Assembly (NCBI GenBank): GCA_017794925.1
Contig: CP051238.1
Span: 1,635,960-1,699,959, forward strand
Direction: 5' to 3'
Origin: Aestuariibacter sp.
Lineage (GTDB): Bacteria > Pseudomonadota > Gammaproteobacteria > Enterobacterales > Alteromonadaceae
Length of the DNA stretch: 64,000 nucleotides
Positions 45,804 through 55,245 of this stretch are shown in pieces; positions within the stretch are counted from its first letter, which is position 1; each line of letters opens with the position of its first letter. The translations under genes were made by a program, and so were the position numbers. The notes under the pieces were generated by a model that was not told the origin of the DNA, ran no database searches, and was given only the letters and a program-made list of their open reading frames with translations.

Positions 45804-47042
45804 TTATTTGTATTCAGGTACCACGTCTAATCGTGCAACACCTGAATCAATAGCGGCTTGTGCCACGGCTTTCGCAATGCGTGCGCACAAACGCGGATCC
45901 ATCGGTTTTGGAATGATGTAGTCCTTACCAAACGTCAGTGAGTCTGTTTTACTGGCTTTTAGCACAATCTCTGGTACGGGCTCTTTGGAAATGGACCGCA
46001 ATGCTTCTACTGCAGCGACTTTCATCTCATCATTAATCGCCGTCGCACGGACATCCAGTGCGCCACGGAAAATAAACGGGAAGCAGAGTACATTATTCAC
46101 CTGGTTAGGGTAATCAGAACGACCTGTTGCCATGATGATGTCTGAACGGGTCGCTAATGCGACTTCCGGCTTGATTTCCGGATCCGGGTTAGAACAAGCG
46201 AATACAATAGGATTAGGGGCCATGAGTGACAGTGCTTCAGGTGGAAGCAGATCTGGTCCGGATACACCGACGAAAATGTCCGCGCCTTCCATTACATCTT
46301 CCAATGTGCGCTTATCAGTATTGTTGGCAAACAACATTTTGTGTTCAGTCAGATCGGTACGACGCGTATGGATCACGCCTTTTCTGTCGAGCATATAAAT
46401 TCGTTCGCGCTGAGCGCCACACTTGATCAGTAGTTCCATACAGGCAACTGCTGCGGCGCCGGCACCCATACAGACGATTTTGGCGTCTTCAATGTTTTTT
46501 CCCTGTACCTCGAGTGCGTTCAGCATACCCGCGGCGGTTACAATCGCAGTGCCATGCTGGTCGTCGTGGAATACTGGAATTTTACAACGCTTAATCAGCT
46601 CTTGTTCAATTTCAAAACACTCGGGTGCTTTGATATCTTCCAGGTTAATGCCACCAAACGTATCGGCAATGTTCGCAACCGTATTGATGAACTCTTCGGT
46701 AGTGCGGTGTTTAACTTCAATGTCTATGGAATCCAATCCGGCAAAGCGTTTAAATAACAGCGCTTTACCTTCCATCACCGGCTTTGATGCTAATGGACCT
46801 AAATTCCCCAATCCAAGAATAGCGGTTCCATTACTGATTACCGCGACCATGTTGCCTTTACCTGTATACTTATAGGCGGCGTTAGGATCTTCAGCAATTT
46901 CACGGCAAGGCTCTGCCACGCCCGGACTGTAGGCAAGGGCAAGGTCATCAACGCTGTCTGCGGGTTTTGATAGTTCTACGCGAATTTTGCCTGGCGTAGG
47001 GTAGGCATGATAATCGAGGGCACGTTGGCGAAAATCTGACAT
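45804..47042 (-). CDS. NADP-type malic enzyme, short form
   Basis: 412 residues from ATG 47042 (AGGATA upstream; MSDFRQRALDYHAYPTPGKI is the family start). Oxidative decarboxylation of malate to pyruvate. GVAEPCREIAED, NGTAILGLGNLGPLASKPVMEGK (with the catalytic Lys), DIEV, PVFHDDQHGTAIV and the nucleotide site GAGAAAVACMELL. Lacks the C-terminal phosphotransacetylase-like domain of E. coli MaeB (759 residues). NAD versus NADP use cannot be read from the sequence. Confidence 0.93.
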   Translation of the reverse strand: MSDFRQRALDYHAYPTPGKIRVELSKPADSVDDLALAYSPGVAEPCREIAEDPNAAYKYTGKGNMVAVISNGTAILGLGNLGPLASKPVMEGKALLFKRFAGLDSIDIEVKHRTTEEFINTVANIADTFGGINLEDIKAPECFEIEQELIKRCKIPVFHDDQHGTAIVTAAGMLNALEVQGKNIEDAKIVCMGAGAAAVACMELLIKCGAQRERIYMLDRKGVIHTRRTDLTEHKMLFANNTDKRTLEDVMEGADIFVGVSGPDLLPPEALSLMAPNPIVFACSNPDPEIKPEVALATRSDIIMATGRSDYPNQVNNVLCFPFIFRGALDVRATAINDEMKVAAVEALRSISKEPVPEIVLKASKTDSLTFGKDYIIPKPMDPRLCARIAKAVAQAAIDSGVARLDVVPEYK

Positions 47043-47321
47043 TCTGTAAATATCCTGTAGAGCTGGTTGTAGCACCTTGTCGAAGGTGACCATCAGTCGC
47101 TAGTTTTATTATTGTTATTATTAATAAACTTTAACACAGTGAAATCATCAGCGTATACAGACAATTTCTGTTACACCCGCTTAAAATAACGTGTCCGATG
47201 AGTTACTGCCAAATACAGAATACTATACTCATTATTTTTTTTGTTTATCTATTTGCTAGATACTATTCATTTAATGTATCAATAGTGTCGGTTCTGGTTC
47301 ATTGCGAGTTGCGAACAGGCA

Positions 47322-47351
47322 CAAAAAAAGCGCCATAAAGGCGCTTTTTTC
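47322..47351 (-). terminator. Terminator of rpmE
   Basis: On the minus strand AAAAAAGCGCC, TTTAT loop, GGCGCTTTTTTT; 17 bases after the rpmE stop. Confidence 0.9.
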
Positions 47352-47367
47352 GAACTCGATATCAGGC

Positions 47368-47580
47368 TTACTTTTTGCCCAATGCACCGAAACGCTTCTT
47401 GAAGCGATCAACACGACCACCGGTGTCAACGTTACGTTGCTTACCAGTGTAGAAAGGGTGACAAGCTGAACATACGTCCAGGTTGATGTCTTTACCCAGA
47501 GTAGAGCGTACTTTAATCTCGTTACCACAAGAACAGTTCGCAGTAATTTCTTCGTATTTAGGGTGGATATCTTGTTTCAT
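47368..47580 (-). CDS. rpmE: 50S ribosomal protein L31 (zinc form)
   Basis: 70 residues, the E. coli length. [12 protein letters not shown] start; zinc ligands in ANCSCGNEI and [15 protein letters not shown], so this is the C+ type rather than the zinc-free YkgM form. GAGGT six bases before the ATG directly follows a terminator-like hairpin. Single-gene transcript, divergent from priA. Confidence 0.97.
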   Translation of the reverse strand: MKQDIHPKYEEITANCSCGNEIKVRSTLGKDINLDVCSACHPFYTGKQRNVDTGGRVDRFKKRFGALGKK

Positions 47581-47591
47581 TGGGTTACCTC

Positions 47592-47618
47592 AAAAAAAGG
47601 CCGTATCGCTATACAGCC
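47592..47618 (-). promoter_or_regulatory. Terminator-like hairpin in the rpmE leader
   Basis: On the minus strand GGCTGTAT, loop AGCG, ATACGGCC (eight pairs, one G-U), then seven T, immediately followed by the rpmE ribosome binding site GAGGT (47591-47587). Positioned to act as an attenuator or as a translational control hairpin. Confidence 0.6.
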
Positions 47619-47654
47619 CGAAGCTGCACACCATACGTTGCTAAATTCATTACA

Positions 47655-47667
47655 AGCGATAATCGCT
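47655..47667. repeat. 13-bp perfect palindrome in the rpmE-priA intergenic region
   Basis: AGCGAT-A-ATCGCT. Lies in the divergent promoter region; no regulator assigned. Confidence 0.5.
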
Positions 47668-47856
47668 CGGTTTTTAAGAGCGGCGCATATTACTGGATGT
47701 CGATTAATCAATCAAGGTTTTTATCATAAGTGGTAAGGCCTTTGAGCCTTTGATGTATGGCTGTTCGCGTAATTTGGTTCGGTAAGGGCTCAGATTAATG
47801 TTATCCTGATTAACCGGTTTTTTTTACTTTTAACGTATAAAGTCAGATCGTTACCC

Positions 47857-50043
47857 ATGCCAGTTGTTGATGTTGCGGTGCCTGTACCGCTGAAGCAATC
47901 GTTCAGTTATCTTCATGACACGCCTGTTGCAATCGGTGTGCGGGTAAAAGTACCGTTTGGAAACCGAACGCTGATTGGCGTGGTAATAGGTAATATTGAA
48001 GCCCAAACAGATGACACCGGTCTGACGTTAAAGTCAGTGACTGAGGTACTCGACGAAGTGCCGTTGTTTGATACGACACTGATCACGCTGGGTAACTGGC
48101 TGGCTAAATATTATCACCATCCCATTGGTGAAGTCTGGGCTACCCTGATGCCCGTGCGGTTGCGAAAGGGCATGCCGCTGACAGACAAACTCGATGCCTT
48201 TACCCTTACAGAAGCCGGACAAGACGCACTGGAACAGTCATTAGTACGCGGGAAAAAGCAGCAATTGTGTCTGACGTCGTTAGCCGAAGGGCCAGTAGAA
48301 GAGGGCGAGATTAAACAACGATTTTCATCTGCTGTGATAAAAGCGTTATTAGAAAAAGCCCTGATACAAAAGGTGCAAATTAAGCAGGAAATCCAGACAG
48401 ACTGGGCGTCATATACATTACAGGAGACGCCACCGGTTGCCTCAACCGAACAGGCTGTGGCGATTGCCGGTGTGAATCAAAACGGGACTGAATTTCGGAC
48501 CTTTTTGCTTGAAGGAGTTACCGGCAGCGGTAAAACCGAAGTGTACCTGCAAGTCATTGCGCCCATATTAAAAGCCAATCGACAGGTATTGATTCTGGTG
48601 CCGGAGATAGGCCTGACGCCGCAAACTGTAGGGCGCTTTGAGCGACGATTCGGTATTAAGGTAGGTGTTCTGCACTCTCAAATGTCCGATCTGGCGCGGC
48701 TGCAGGTATGGCAACAGTCCCGCAGAGGCGAATTGGGCATTGTTATCGGTACGCGCTCGGCGATTTTTACGCCTATGGCGCGTCCTGGCATGATCATCGT
48801 TGACGAAGAACACGATGAGTCTTTTAAGCAGCAAGATGGGTTGCGTTACCACGCCAGAGATTTAGCAGTGAAACGCGCCCATACTGAGCATGTCCCCTTA
48901 TTGCTTGGCAGTGCAACGCCATCTCTTGAAAGTTTAAACAATGCGCTTGCCAAGCGTTACATTCACTTACAACTCAGTGAGCGGGCGGGTGGTGCCAGTC
49001 ATACTCAATTGAAGGTGCTGGATTCACGTGACCAACCACTACAGGCGGGAATTGCTCCGGGTTTACTCAGTGTCATGCGCAGTCACCTGCAGCAAGGTAA
49101 TCAGGTACTGGTCTTTTTGAATCGTCGGGGTTATGCACCGGCGGTGTTATGCCATCACTGCGGACAAACTGTGGATTGTAAAAGCTGTGAGCGACCGTTT
49201 ACCTATCACAAATCCCAAGCACGCCTGCAATGTCATCATTGTGGGGCAAGCAAACGGATGCCCACACATTGTAGTGCTTGCCACAGTACGTCACTGCAAA
49301 CGTCGGGATTGGGTACCGAACAGCTCGAGCAGGGATTAGGAGAGCTGTTTCCTGATATCAAGCAGGTGCGCATAGACAGTGATGCTGTCAGAGGTAAAGA
49401 CGCGTTAGTAACGCGTTTAGATGAAATCAATGCGCGAAAATACCAGTTATTGATTGGCACACAAATTCTTTCCAAGGGACATCACTTTCCTCATGTTACG
49501 CTGGTGGTGGTGCTGGATTGCGATGGTGCGCTGTTTTCCGCCGATTTTCGTGCACCAGAAAAATTTGCTCAGTTGATCACGCAGTTAGCTGGCCGCGCCG
49601 GGCGCGCCACCAAACCAGGTGAAATGTATATTCAAACCGATAATCCGGGCCACCCGCTGTTGCAGGATCTCATACATAACGGGTTTGCGCACTTTGCCCG
49701 CCATGCCCTGCACGAGCGTCAAATGGCCAACTTGCCACCTTACAGTGCTCAGGCTGTGATCCGGGCCGAAGCCAACGCCGCGCAACAGGTGCATACGTTT
49801 CTGCAGCAGGTCAAACAGGCGTTTAGCGATCACAGTCATCAGTTTGGTGGTTATATAGCCGGCCCGTTGCCGTGTTTAATAGAAAAGCGACAAGGGCGCT
49901 TTAGGTTTATGTTGCTGCTTCAATGCTCGCAGCGCGCCGGTTTACACAACTGGATTGCCAGTACCCTTCGACAGGTACAGAGTTTACCGTTAGCCACACG
50001 GGTGCGCTGGAGTCTGGATATTGACCCGGTAGACTTCAGTTAA
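47857..50043 (+). CDS. priA: Primosomal replication restart helicase PriA
   Basis: 728 residues (E. coli 732). N-terminal DNA-binding domain (VDVAVPVPLKQSFSYLHD), Walker A GVTGSGKTE (220-228), DEEHDESFKQQDG (DEAH), GSATPSLES, paired zinc sites CHHCGQTVDCKSCERPF and CHHCGASKRMPTHCSACHS, GTQILSKGHHFPHVTLVVVLDCD and QLAGRAGRA. Reloads the replisome at collapsed forks. ftsN follows after 201 bases; cytR, which lies between them in E. coli, is absent. Confidence 0.97.
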   Translation: MPVVDVAVPVPLKQSFSYLHDTPVAIGVRVKVPFGNRTLIGVVIGNIEAQTDDTGLTLKSVTEVLDEVPLFDTTLITLGNWLAKYYHHPIGEVWATLMPVRLRKGMPLTDKLDAFTLTEAGQDALEQSLVRGKKQQLCLTSLAEGPVEEGEIKQRFSSAVIKALLEKALIQKVQIKQEIQTDWASYTLQETPPVASTEQAVAIAGVNQNGTEFRTFLLEGVTGSGKTEVYLQVIAPILKANRQVLILVPEIGLTPQTVGRFERRFGIKVGVLHSQMSDLARLQVWQQSRRGELGIVIGTRSAIFTPMARPGMIIVDEEHDESFKQQDGLRYHARDLAVKRAHTEHVPLLLGSATPSLESLNNALAKRYIHLQLSERAGGASHTQLKVLDSRDQPLQAGIAPGLLSVMRSHLQQGNQVLVFLNRRGYAPAVLCHHCGQTVDCKSCERPFTYHKSQARLQCHHCGASKRMPTHCSACHSTSLQTSGLGTEQLEQGLGELFPDIKQVRIDSDAVRGKDALVTRLDEINARKYQLLIGTQILSKGHHFPHVTLVVVLDCDGALFSADFRAPEKFAQLITQLAGRAGRATKPGEMYIQTDNPGHPLLQDLIHNGFAHFARHALHERQMANLPPYSAQAVIRAEANAAQQVHTFLQQVKQAFSDHSHQFGGYIAGPLPCLIEKRQGRFRFMLLLQCSQRAGLHNWIASTLRQVQSLPLATRVRWSLDIDPVDFS

Positions 50044-50244
50044 TAACGCGTAGTGTCTCCTTTTAGCTGCGTATTTCCGGGTCTTTGACACAAATTGCGA
50101 TTACGGGTAAATCTTGGGCAGCTTTTTTTGATCAAGCGCGCTACACTGGTCTGCTCATTGAGAATGTAGCTCATCAGAATTTTGGTTTTAAGCAGCAAAT
50201 GCGAATCACAACAGTGTCGCATGATGGATAATTAAAAAAGCATT

Positions 50245-50820
50245 ATGTCTCAACGCGATTATGTTTCTCGTGGCCGCGCACCACAGAAAAAACAAAAAAA
50301 TAAAAAGGCGTCCGGAACGGCGCGCAATAACGCCCAAAATGCACCGGTAAAAACTGTGTCCTGGGTTGCCGTAGGTACAGTGGTTGCGCTGTTGATAGGA
50401 TTTGCTTACTTCCTGTGGTCGATAAAAGATAATGTCGAGCCCGACGGTGTACAGCCTATGGCGAAAAAGCCCGTTGCAGTGGAAGACGAATTACCTGAGC
50501 TTCCTCAGGAAGAGTGGGAATACATCAAGACGTTGCCCGGTTACGAGGTTGAAGTTGATGTCGCAGAGCAGGAAAAATCGGACAAGCGCTACCTCATGCA
50601 ATGTGCTTCGTTTAAAACCCGTGCTCAGGCTGAAGAAATGCGCGCTAAAATTGCCTTTCAGGGGATGGAAGCACAAATACGCAGAAGTGACGGTGATAAT
50701 GGCGAATGGTTCCGGGTGATATTAGGGCCTTATGATGCCAAGCGCGACGCTGAGCGCGCCAAGCATTCACTGCGCAAAGTCAATATTACTACCTGTCAAA
50801 TCTGGTACTGGAACTTCTAG
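50245..50820 (+). CDS. ftsN: Cell division protein FtsN (SPOR domain), short form
   Basis: 191 residues, against 319 in E. coli. Basic cytoplasmic tail (about 1-35), TM (about 38-60), an essential-helix-like region, and a C-terminal SPOR domain (about 115-191): YLMQCASFKTRAQAEEMRAKIAFQGMEAQIRR, WFRVILGPYDAKRDAE. The glutamine-rich linker of the enteric protein is missing. No clear ribosome binding site before ATG. Synteny priA-ftsN-hslV-hslU supports the name. Confidence 0.92.
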   Translation: MSQRDYVSRGRAPQKKQKNKKASGTARNNAQNAPVKTVSWVAVGTVVALLIGFAYFLWSIKDNVEPDGVQPMAKKPVAVEDELPELPQEEWEYIKTLPGYEVEVDVAEQEKSDKRYLMQCASFKTRAQAEEMRAKIAFQGMEAQIRRSDGDNGEWFRVILGPYDAKRDAERAKHSLRKVNITTCQIWYWNF

Positions 50821-50831
50821 ATTCTGCATTT

Positions 50832-50855
50832 AGGGCCGTTACACATAACGGCCCT
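50832..50855 (+). terminator. Hairpin after ftsN
   Basis: AGGGCCGTT/AACGGCCCT, nine perfect pairs, ACACAT loop, no long T-run. A terminator or a processing hairpin upstream of hslV. Confidence 0.5.
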
Positions 50856-50952
50856 TGAAATTCCCTTATTCTCCCCCATTTCCCTTTTCATTGTTCATGC
50901 ATTGCTTGTCTTTGGATATTGGCAGTGCCATAACCACCACCGTGGAGTGAAT

Positions 50953-51477
50953 GTGACTACAATTGTATCTGTCCGTCGGGACAACCAGGTAGTAATGGCC
51001 GGAGATGGTCAGGTGTCGCTGGGTAACACCGTTATGAAAGGCAACGCCAGAAAAGTGCGTCGCTTGTATCAGAATAAAGTACTGGCCGGCTTTGCGGGCG
51101 GTACAGCCGATGCGTTCACCTTATTTGAACGCTTTGAGGCAAAACTAGAAATGCACCAGGGGCATTTAACCAAAGCCGCGGTTGAGCTGGCCAAAGACTG
51201 GCGTACTGATCGCATGTTGCGCAAGCTGGAAGCGTTGCTTGCGGTTGCCGATGAAACCGCCTCGTTAATTATTACCGGTAACGGTGACGTGGTGCAGCCA
51301 GAGCAGGACCTGATTGCTATTGGTTCTGGTGGAAATTACGCTCAGGCAGCGGCAACAGCCTTATTAAACAACACTGCGTTGAGCGCGAAAGATATCGCTG
51401 AACAGAGTCTGACAATTGCAGCAGACATTTGTGTGTTTACCAACCACAACCAAACGGTTGAAGTACTGGATTATTAA
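50953..51477 (+). CDS. hslV: ATP-dependent protease peptidase subunit HslV
   Basis: 174 residues from GTG 50953 (GGAG five bases upstream). The catalytic N-terminal Thr follows the initiator directly: [33 protein letters not shown] and [27 protein letters not shown] are near identical to E. coli. A start at 50902 would bury the catalytic Thr, so the longer reading is wrong. Partner hslU follows by 69 bases. Confidence 0.97.
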   Translation: MTTIVSVRRDNQVVMAGDGQVSLGNTVMKGNARKVRRLYQNKVLAGFAGGTADAFTLFERFEAKLEMHQGHLTKAAVELAKDWRTDRMLRKLEALLAVADETASLIITGNGDVVQPEQDLIAIGSGGNYAQAAATALLNNTALSAKDIAEQSLTIAADICVFTNHNQTVEVLDY

Positions 51478-51546
51478 TTTTTTCGGCAATCGTGTTCCAA
51501 CCGGTTGCCCGGCTGGCAATGCCAGCTTACGTAAAAAGGGTTTGCT

Positions 51547-52878
51547 ATGTCTGAAATGACTCCAAGAGAAATTGTTCACGAACTCGACAGACACATTATT
51601 GGCCAGCAAGGCGCCAAGCGTGCCGTGGCCATTGCGCTGCGTAATCGCTGGCGCCGCATGCAACTGCCTGAAGAGCTACGTCAGGAAGTGACACCAAAAA
51701 ACATTCTGATGATAGGCCCAACCGGGGTCGGTAAAACCGAAATTGCCCGTCGTTTGGCTAAACTTGCGAACGCGCCATTTATTAAAGTGGAAGCGACTAA
51801 GTTCACTGAAGTGGGCTATGTGGGTAAGGAAGTTGAGTCCATCATCCGTGATTTGGCTGATATCGCAGTGAAAATGACCAAAGAGCGCGAAATGGAAAAA
51901 GTGCGTTTCCGCGCAGAAGAAGCCGCCGAAGAGCGTATTCTGGATATCCTGATCCCGCCGCCGGAAAATGCCTGGGGCGAGAAAGAGCGCACAGAAGATC
52001 GTGGTACCCGTCAGTCTTTCCGCAAGAAGTTGCGTGAAGGAACGCTGGATGACAAAGAAATTGAAATCGATGTGTCGCAACAGCAAATCGGCGTTGAGAT
52101 CATGGCCCCACCGGGCATGGAAGAAATGACCAACCAGCTACAAGGCATGTTTGAAAATCTTTCTGCGGGCTCGCAGAAGAAGAAAAAGAAAATGCGTATT
52201 CGCGACGCCATGAAAGTGCTGGTGGAAGAAGAAGCCGCACGGCTGGTTAACAAAGAAGATCTGAAAGCCAAAGCGCTGGAAGCGGTTGAGCAACACGGCA
52301 TTGTGTTTGTGGATGAGATCGACAAGATTTGTAAACGCGAAGGCACCAGTTCAGCCGATGTGTCTCGTGAAGGTGTGCAACGCGACCTGCTGCCATTGGT
52401 GGAAGGCTCTACGGTTTCAACCAAACACGGCATGATCAAAACCGACCATATTTTGTTTGTTGCGTCAGGCGCATTCCAAATGAGCAAGCCGTCGGACTTG
52501 ATTCCAGAGTTACAAGGCCGTTTACCGATCCGCGTTGAGCTGTCCGCTCTGAAGGTAGAAGACTTCAAGCGCATTCTAACCGAGCCAAATGCCTCATTAA
52601 CTGAGCAGTATGTAGAGTTACTGAAAACCGAAGGCGTGACGGTAGAGTTCACTGATAGCGGTATTCAGCGTATCGCCGAGGCCGCCTGGCAGGTAAACGA
52701 AAAAACTGAAAATATCGGTGCCCGCCGTTTGCACACTGTGTTGGAGCGTTTGATGGAAGACATTTCCTACGATGCCTCAGAAAAGCAAGGTGAGACCTAC
52801 AGCATTGATGCCGATTACGTTAATGCGCACCTGGATGCGCTGGTAGACAACGAAGACCTGAGTCGCTTTATTCTGTAA
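51547..52878 (+). CDS. hslU: ATP-dependent protease ATPase subunit HslU
   Basis: 443 residues, the E. coli length. Walker [10 protein letters not shown] (57-65), the [14 protein letters not shown] pore loop, an I domain (about 110-245), Walker [13 protein letters not shown], sensor-2 [15 protein letters not shown], and the C-terminal DLSRFIL that inserts into HslV. Heat-shock protease, fitting the nearby rpoH, although no sigma-32 promoter was identified before hslV. Confidence 0.97.
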   Translation: MSEMTPREIVHELDRHIIGQQGAKRAVAIALRNRWRRMQLPEELRQEVTPKNILMIGPTGVGKTEIARRLAKLANAPFIKVEATKFTEVGYVGKEVESIIRDLADIAVKMTKEREMEKVRFRAEEAAEERILDILIPPPENAWGEKERTEDRGTRQSFRKKLREGTLDDKEIEIDVSQQQIGVEIMAPPGMEEMTNQLQGMFENLSAGSQKKKKKMRIRDAMKVLVEEEAARLVNKEDLKAKALEAVEQHGIVFVDEIDKICKREGTSSADVSREGVQRDLLPLVEGSTVSTKHGMIKTDHILFVASGAFQMSKPSDLIPELQGRLPIRVELSALKVEDFKRILTEPNASLTEQYVELLKTEGVTVEFTDSGIQRIAEAAWQVNEKTENIGARRLHTVLERLMEDISYDASEKQGETYSIDADYVNAHLDALVDNEDLSRFIL

Positions 52879-52886
52879 GTAAATTG

Positions 52887-52910
52887 GGGCACGTATTTAC
52901 TTACGTGCCC
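52887..52910 (+). terminator. Terminator after hslU
   Basis: GGGCACGTA/TACGTGCCC, nine perfect pairs, six-base loop, then AACTAATTTT. Confidence 0.65.
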
Positions 52911-53034
52911 AACTAATTTTGCGTGTGGTGTCACTGACGCCGAAATTCACTCGTCTTGCCATTGTTTCATTCGGCACTGATCACATCTGTATTGGTTTTG
53001 CAAAAGCCTCCTTACCTGCTGTATTGATTGAAAT

Positions 53035-54999
53035 ATGCAGATCATAGACTATCGTTTATATCTGGACTTTTCAGAAATTATCCGTATGCATACACTTGGT
53101 GAGCGCCATTTAAAAGCGTTCCACGCTGCACTGCCAGTTGCGATAGCAATGCTGGACAATGACATGCGATATCTTTATTACAGCGATGAGTGGCTTAAAC
53201 AGTATTATCTGGGTGAGCAATCGTTGTATGGTCGCTCGCACTACGATGTTTTTCCCGAGATTTCAGAGCATTGGAAAGCGATGCATCGTCGTTCTCTTGG
53301 CGGTGAAACCATGGAGTGTGAAGCCGATCCCTTCGAGCGTGAGGACGGAACTATTCAATATATCAGTTGGAAAATGCATCCCTGGTATGAGGATGATGGC
53401 TGCATTGGCGGTATCATCCTGCAAACTGAAGATGTTACCGAATTCGTAGTAGATAAGCTGAAAACGGATTTCAGAGAAACTATTTTACGCCAAATGGAAA
53501 GAGTGGCCTCTATTGGCTATTGGGAAGTTGATCTATTGACGGGGGGCGTTAACTGGAGTCCGCAATCCTGCGTAATTTATGATTTACCTCCAGGATCTCA
53601 ACCTACCCAGGACGAAGTCCTGTCGTACTACAAAGAAGGCGAAAGTCGTCAGAAAGCTAAACGGGCTCTGAAAGCAGCATTAAATGAGGGAATACCCTGG
53701 AATTTAGAACTCGAGATAGTAACCGTACAGCAAAATACGCGCTGGATTTGTGCTATTGGAGAAGCCATTTTTCAGGATTCAACCTGTGTGCGTTTGTTTG
53801 GTACGTTTCAGGACATTACGGCAGAAGTCGCCCGGCGGAATGAAATGTTGGAGCAACGCCAATACGCTGAATTAATGCTCAACGAGCGCAGTCATTTACT
53901 CGCTAAGATAAGTCATGAATTGCGTACGCCGTTAAACGGGGTTGTTGGCATGTTGCAGTCTATGGCTGTAGATAACGATGGAGAGAGCAAAGATAGGAAA
54001 ATTGCCATTGCACTGCGAAGTGCGAAGGTGTTAATGCGGATCATCAATGATGTATTGGATTACACTAAAATCGATCAAAATGAGATGCAATTTGAGTATT
54101 CGAATTTCTCAATCAGTGACTTTATAAGCGATTTGATTGATATATTCCAGCCTCTTGCACAAAAGAAAAATATCGCGTTTTCTCATAAACTCATTATTCA
54201 AAACAACCAATTGGATGAATGGGTGTATTTTGATCCCATTCGGCTTGGACAAATCATATCCAATTTACTCAGTAACGCCATTAAGTTTACTTCTAAGGGC
54301 TCTGTGAATTTGTCGGTTAGTGTGGCGATCGGGCCAATTAAGACCACGGTTAAAATTGTAGTTAAAGACAGTGGCATAGGAATGAACGCACACGATGTAA
54401 AAGCGTTATTTACCCCTTTTAAGCAAGTAGGTAAGCATACCAATGCACTCTACGGTGGGACGGGACTTGGTTTAAGTATTGTCAAACAATTGGTAGACAA
54501 AATGGGAGGCACAATCACTGTTAAGAGTGAGGAGCAGGTTGGGACGCGATTTATAGTTGAATTGGATATGCTTAAGGGTCTGGCGGACATACCCAAAGTA
54601 TGGGTTGACAACACATTGCCCCCTGACGCCAAACACTTACGCATTCTGATTGTTGACGATGTAGATATAAATATTGAAGTATTAAATGCACTGCTTTCAC
54701 AATTCAATGTGGTTGAAACTGACAGAGCCGAAAACGGTCAGCAATGCATTGAGTGCTGTATAAAAGGTAACTATGACGTGATTTTTATGGACCTTAATAT
54801 GCCGGTTCTGGATGGTTTTGACACAGCCAGGCAGCTAAGAGAGCGTAAATTAGTTTCTGATTCAACAAAGATTTTTGCATTAACAGCAATGACTACTGAA
54901 GAAACAAAAGATGTAGTTGATGCCGCTGGCATGGATGGCGTTATCACCAAACCCGTTGAATCAGAATCACTCGCTAAAATCATTCAAAGCTGTATTTAA
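53035..54999 (+). CDS. Cytoplasmic hybrid histidine kinase with two PAS domains
   Basis: 654 residues. PAS1 (about 25-135: FHAALPVAIAMLDNDMRYLYYSDEWLKQY), PAS2 (about 150-270: ASIGYWEVDLLTGGVNWSPQ, YKEGESR, WICAIGEAIF, RLFGTFQDIT), kinase core with KISHELRTPLNGVVG (His294), NAIKFTSKG and GTGLGLSIVKQLV, then a receiver with Asp586 in IFMDLNMPVLDG. PAS2 closely resembles the second PAS of the kinase at 20466-22874. No membrane segment. No clear ribosome binding site at either ATG 53035 or ATG 53086, so the start is uncertain. Confidence 0.9.
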   Translation: MQIIDYRLYLDFSEIIRMHTLGERHLKAFHAALPVAIAMLDNDMRYLYYSDEWLKQYYLGEQSLYGRSHYDVFPEISEHWKAMHRRSLGGETMECEADPFEREDGTIQYISWKMHPWYEDDGCIGGIILQTEDVTEFVVDKLKTDFRETILRQMERVASIGYWEVDLLTGGVNWSPQSCVIYDLPPGSQPTQDEVLSYYKEGESRQKAKRALKAALNEGIPWNLELEIVTVQQNTRWICAIGEAIFQDSTCVRLFGTFQDITAEVARRNEMLEQRQYAELMLNERSHLLAKISHELRTPLNGVVGMLQSMAVDNDGESKDRKIAIALRSAKVLMRIINDVLDYTKIDQNEMQFEYSNFSISDFISDLIDIFQPLAQKKNIAFSHKLIIQNNQLDEWVYFDPIRLGQIISNLLSNAIKFTSKGSVNLSVSVAIGPIKTTVKIVVKDSGIGMNAHDVKALFTPFKQVGKHTNALYGGTGLGLSIVKQLVDKMGGTITVKSEEQVGTRFIVELDMLKGLADIPKVWVDNTLPPDAKHLRILIVDDVDINIEVLNALLSQFNVVETDRAENGQQCIECCIKGNYDVIFMDLNMPVLDGFDTARQLRERKLVSDSTKIFALTAMTTEETKDVVDAAGMDGVITKPVESESLAKIIQSCI

Positions 55000-55169
55000 T
55001 CAGGCTTTTCTATCTTCTCAATTTCGCGCCACAAGGCTTCAGCCTTTGCGGTAATGTCTGCATATAAACGGATGTCGCCATTGCGCTGAGCGTGCATGCC
55101 TTGTTCCAGCAGCTTGTTGTATTCTGCACGCATTTTTTTAGTTGGGTCTTTCTTGAATAAGCCAAACAT
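54996..55169 (-). CDS. Small DUF6435-like protein
   Basis: 57 residues: MFGLFKKDPTKKMRAEYNKL followed by LEQGMHAQRNGDIRLYADIT and a charged helical end. The MFGLFKKDP start and RNGDI segment are those of a family of short proteins found beside many gammaproteobacterial genes (DUF6435 by memory). AGAG lies eight bases before ATG. Its stop overlaps the hybrid-kinase stop tail to tail by four bases. Soluble and helical; function unknown. Confidence 0.8.
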   Translation of the reverse strand: MFGLFKKDPTKKMRAEYNKLLEQGMHAQRNGDIRLYADITAKAEALWREIEKIEKPD

Positions 55170-55245
55170 GTGAGGTCTCTTTAAGCCTGATAATGTATAG
55201 CTATACGTGCCGCTAGCGAATTGGATTAATGCATTGGCGATCAGA

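Noticed and set aside
47271..47528. 85-residue frame overlapping rpmE on the same strand
   Set aside because: Alternative frame running through the rpmE terminator; rpmE itself is certain.
50902..50952. Longer hslV reading starting at 50902
   Set aside because: It would put 17 residues before the catalytic N-terminal threonine; GTG 50953 has its own ribosome binding site.
52011..52652. 213-residue open frame antisense to hslU
   Set aside because: Serine-rich shadow of a highly conserved gene, with no independent support.
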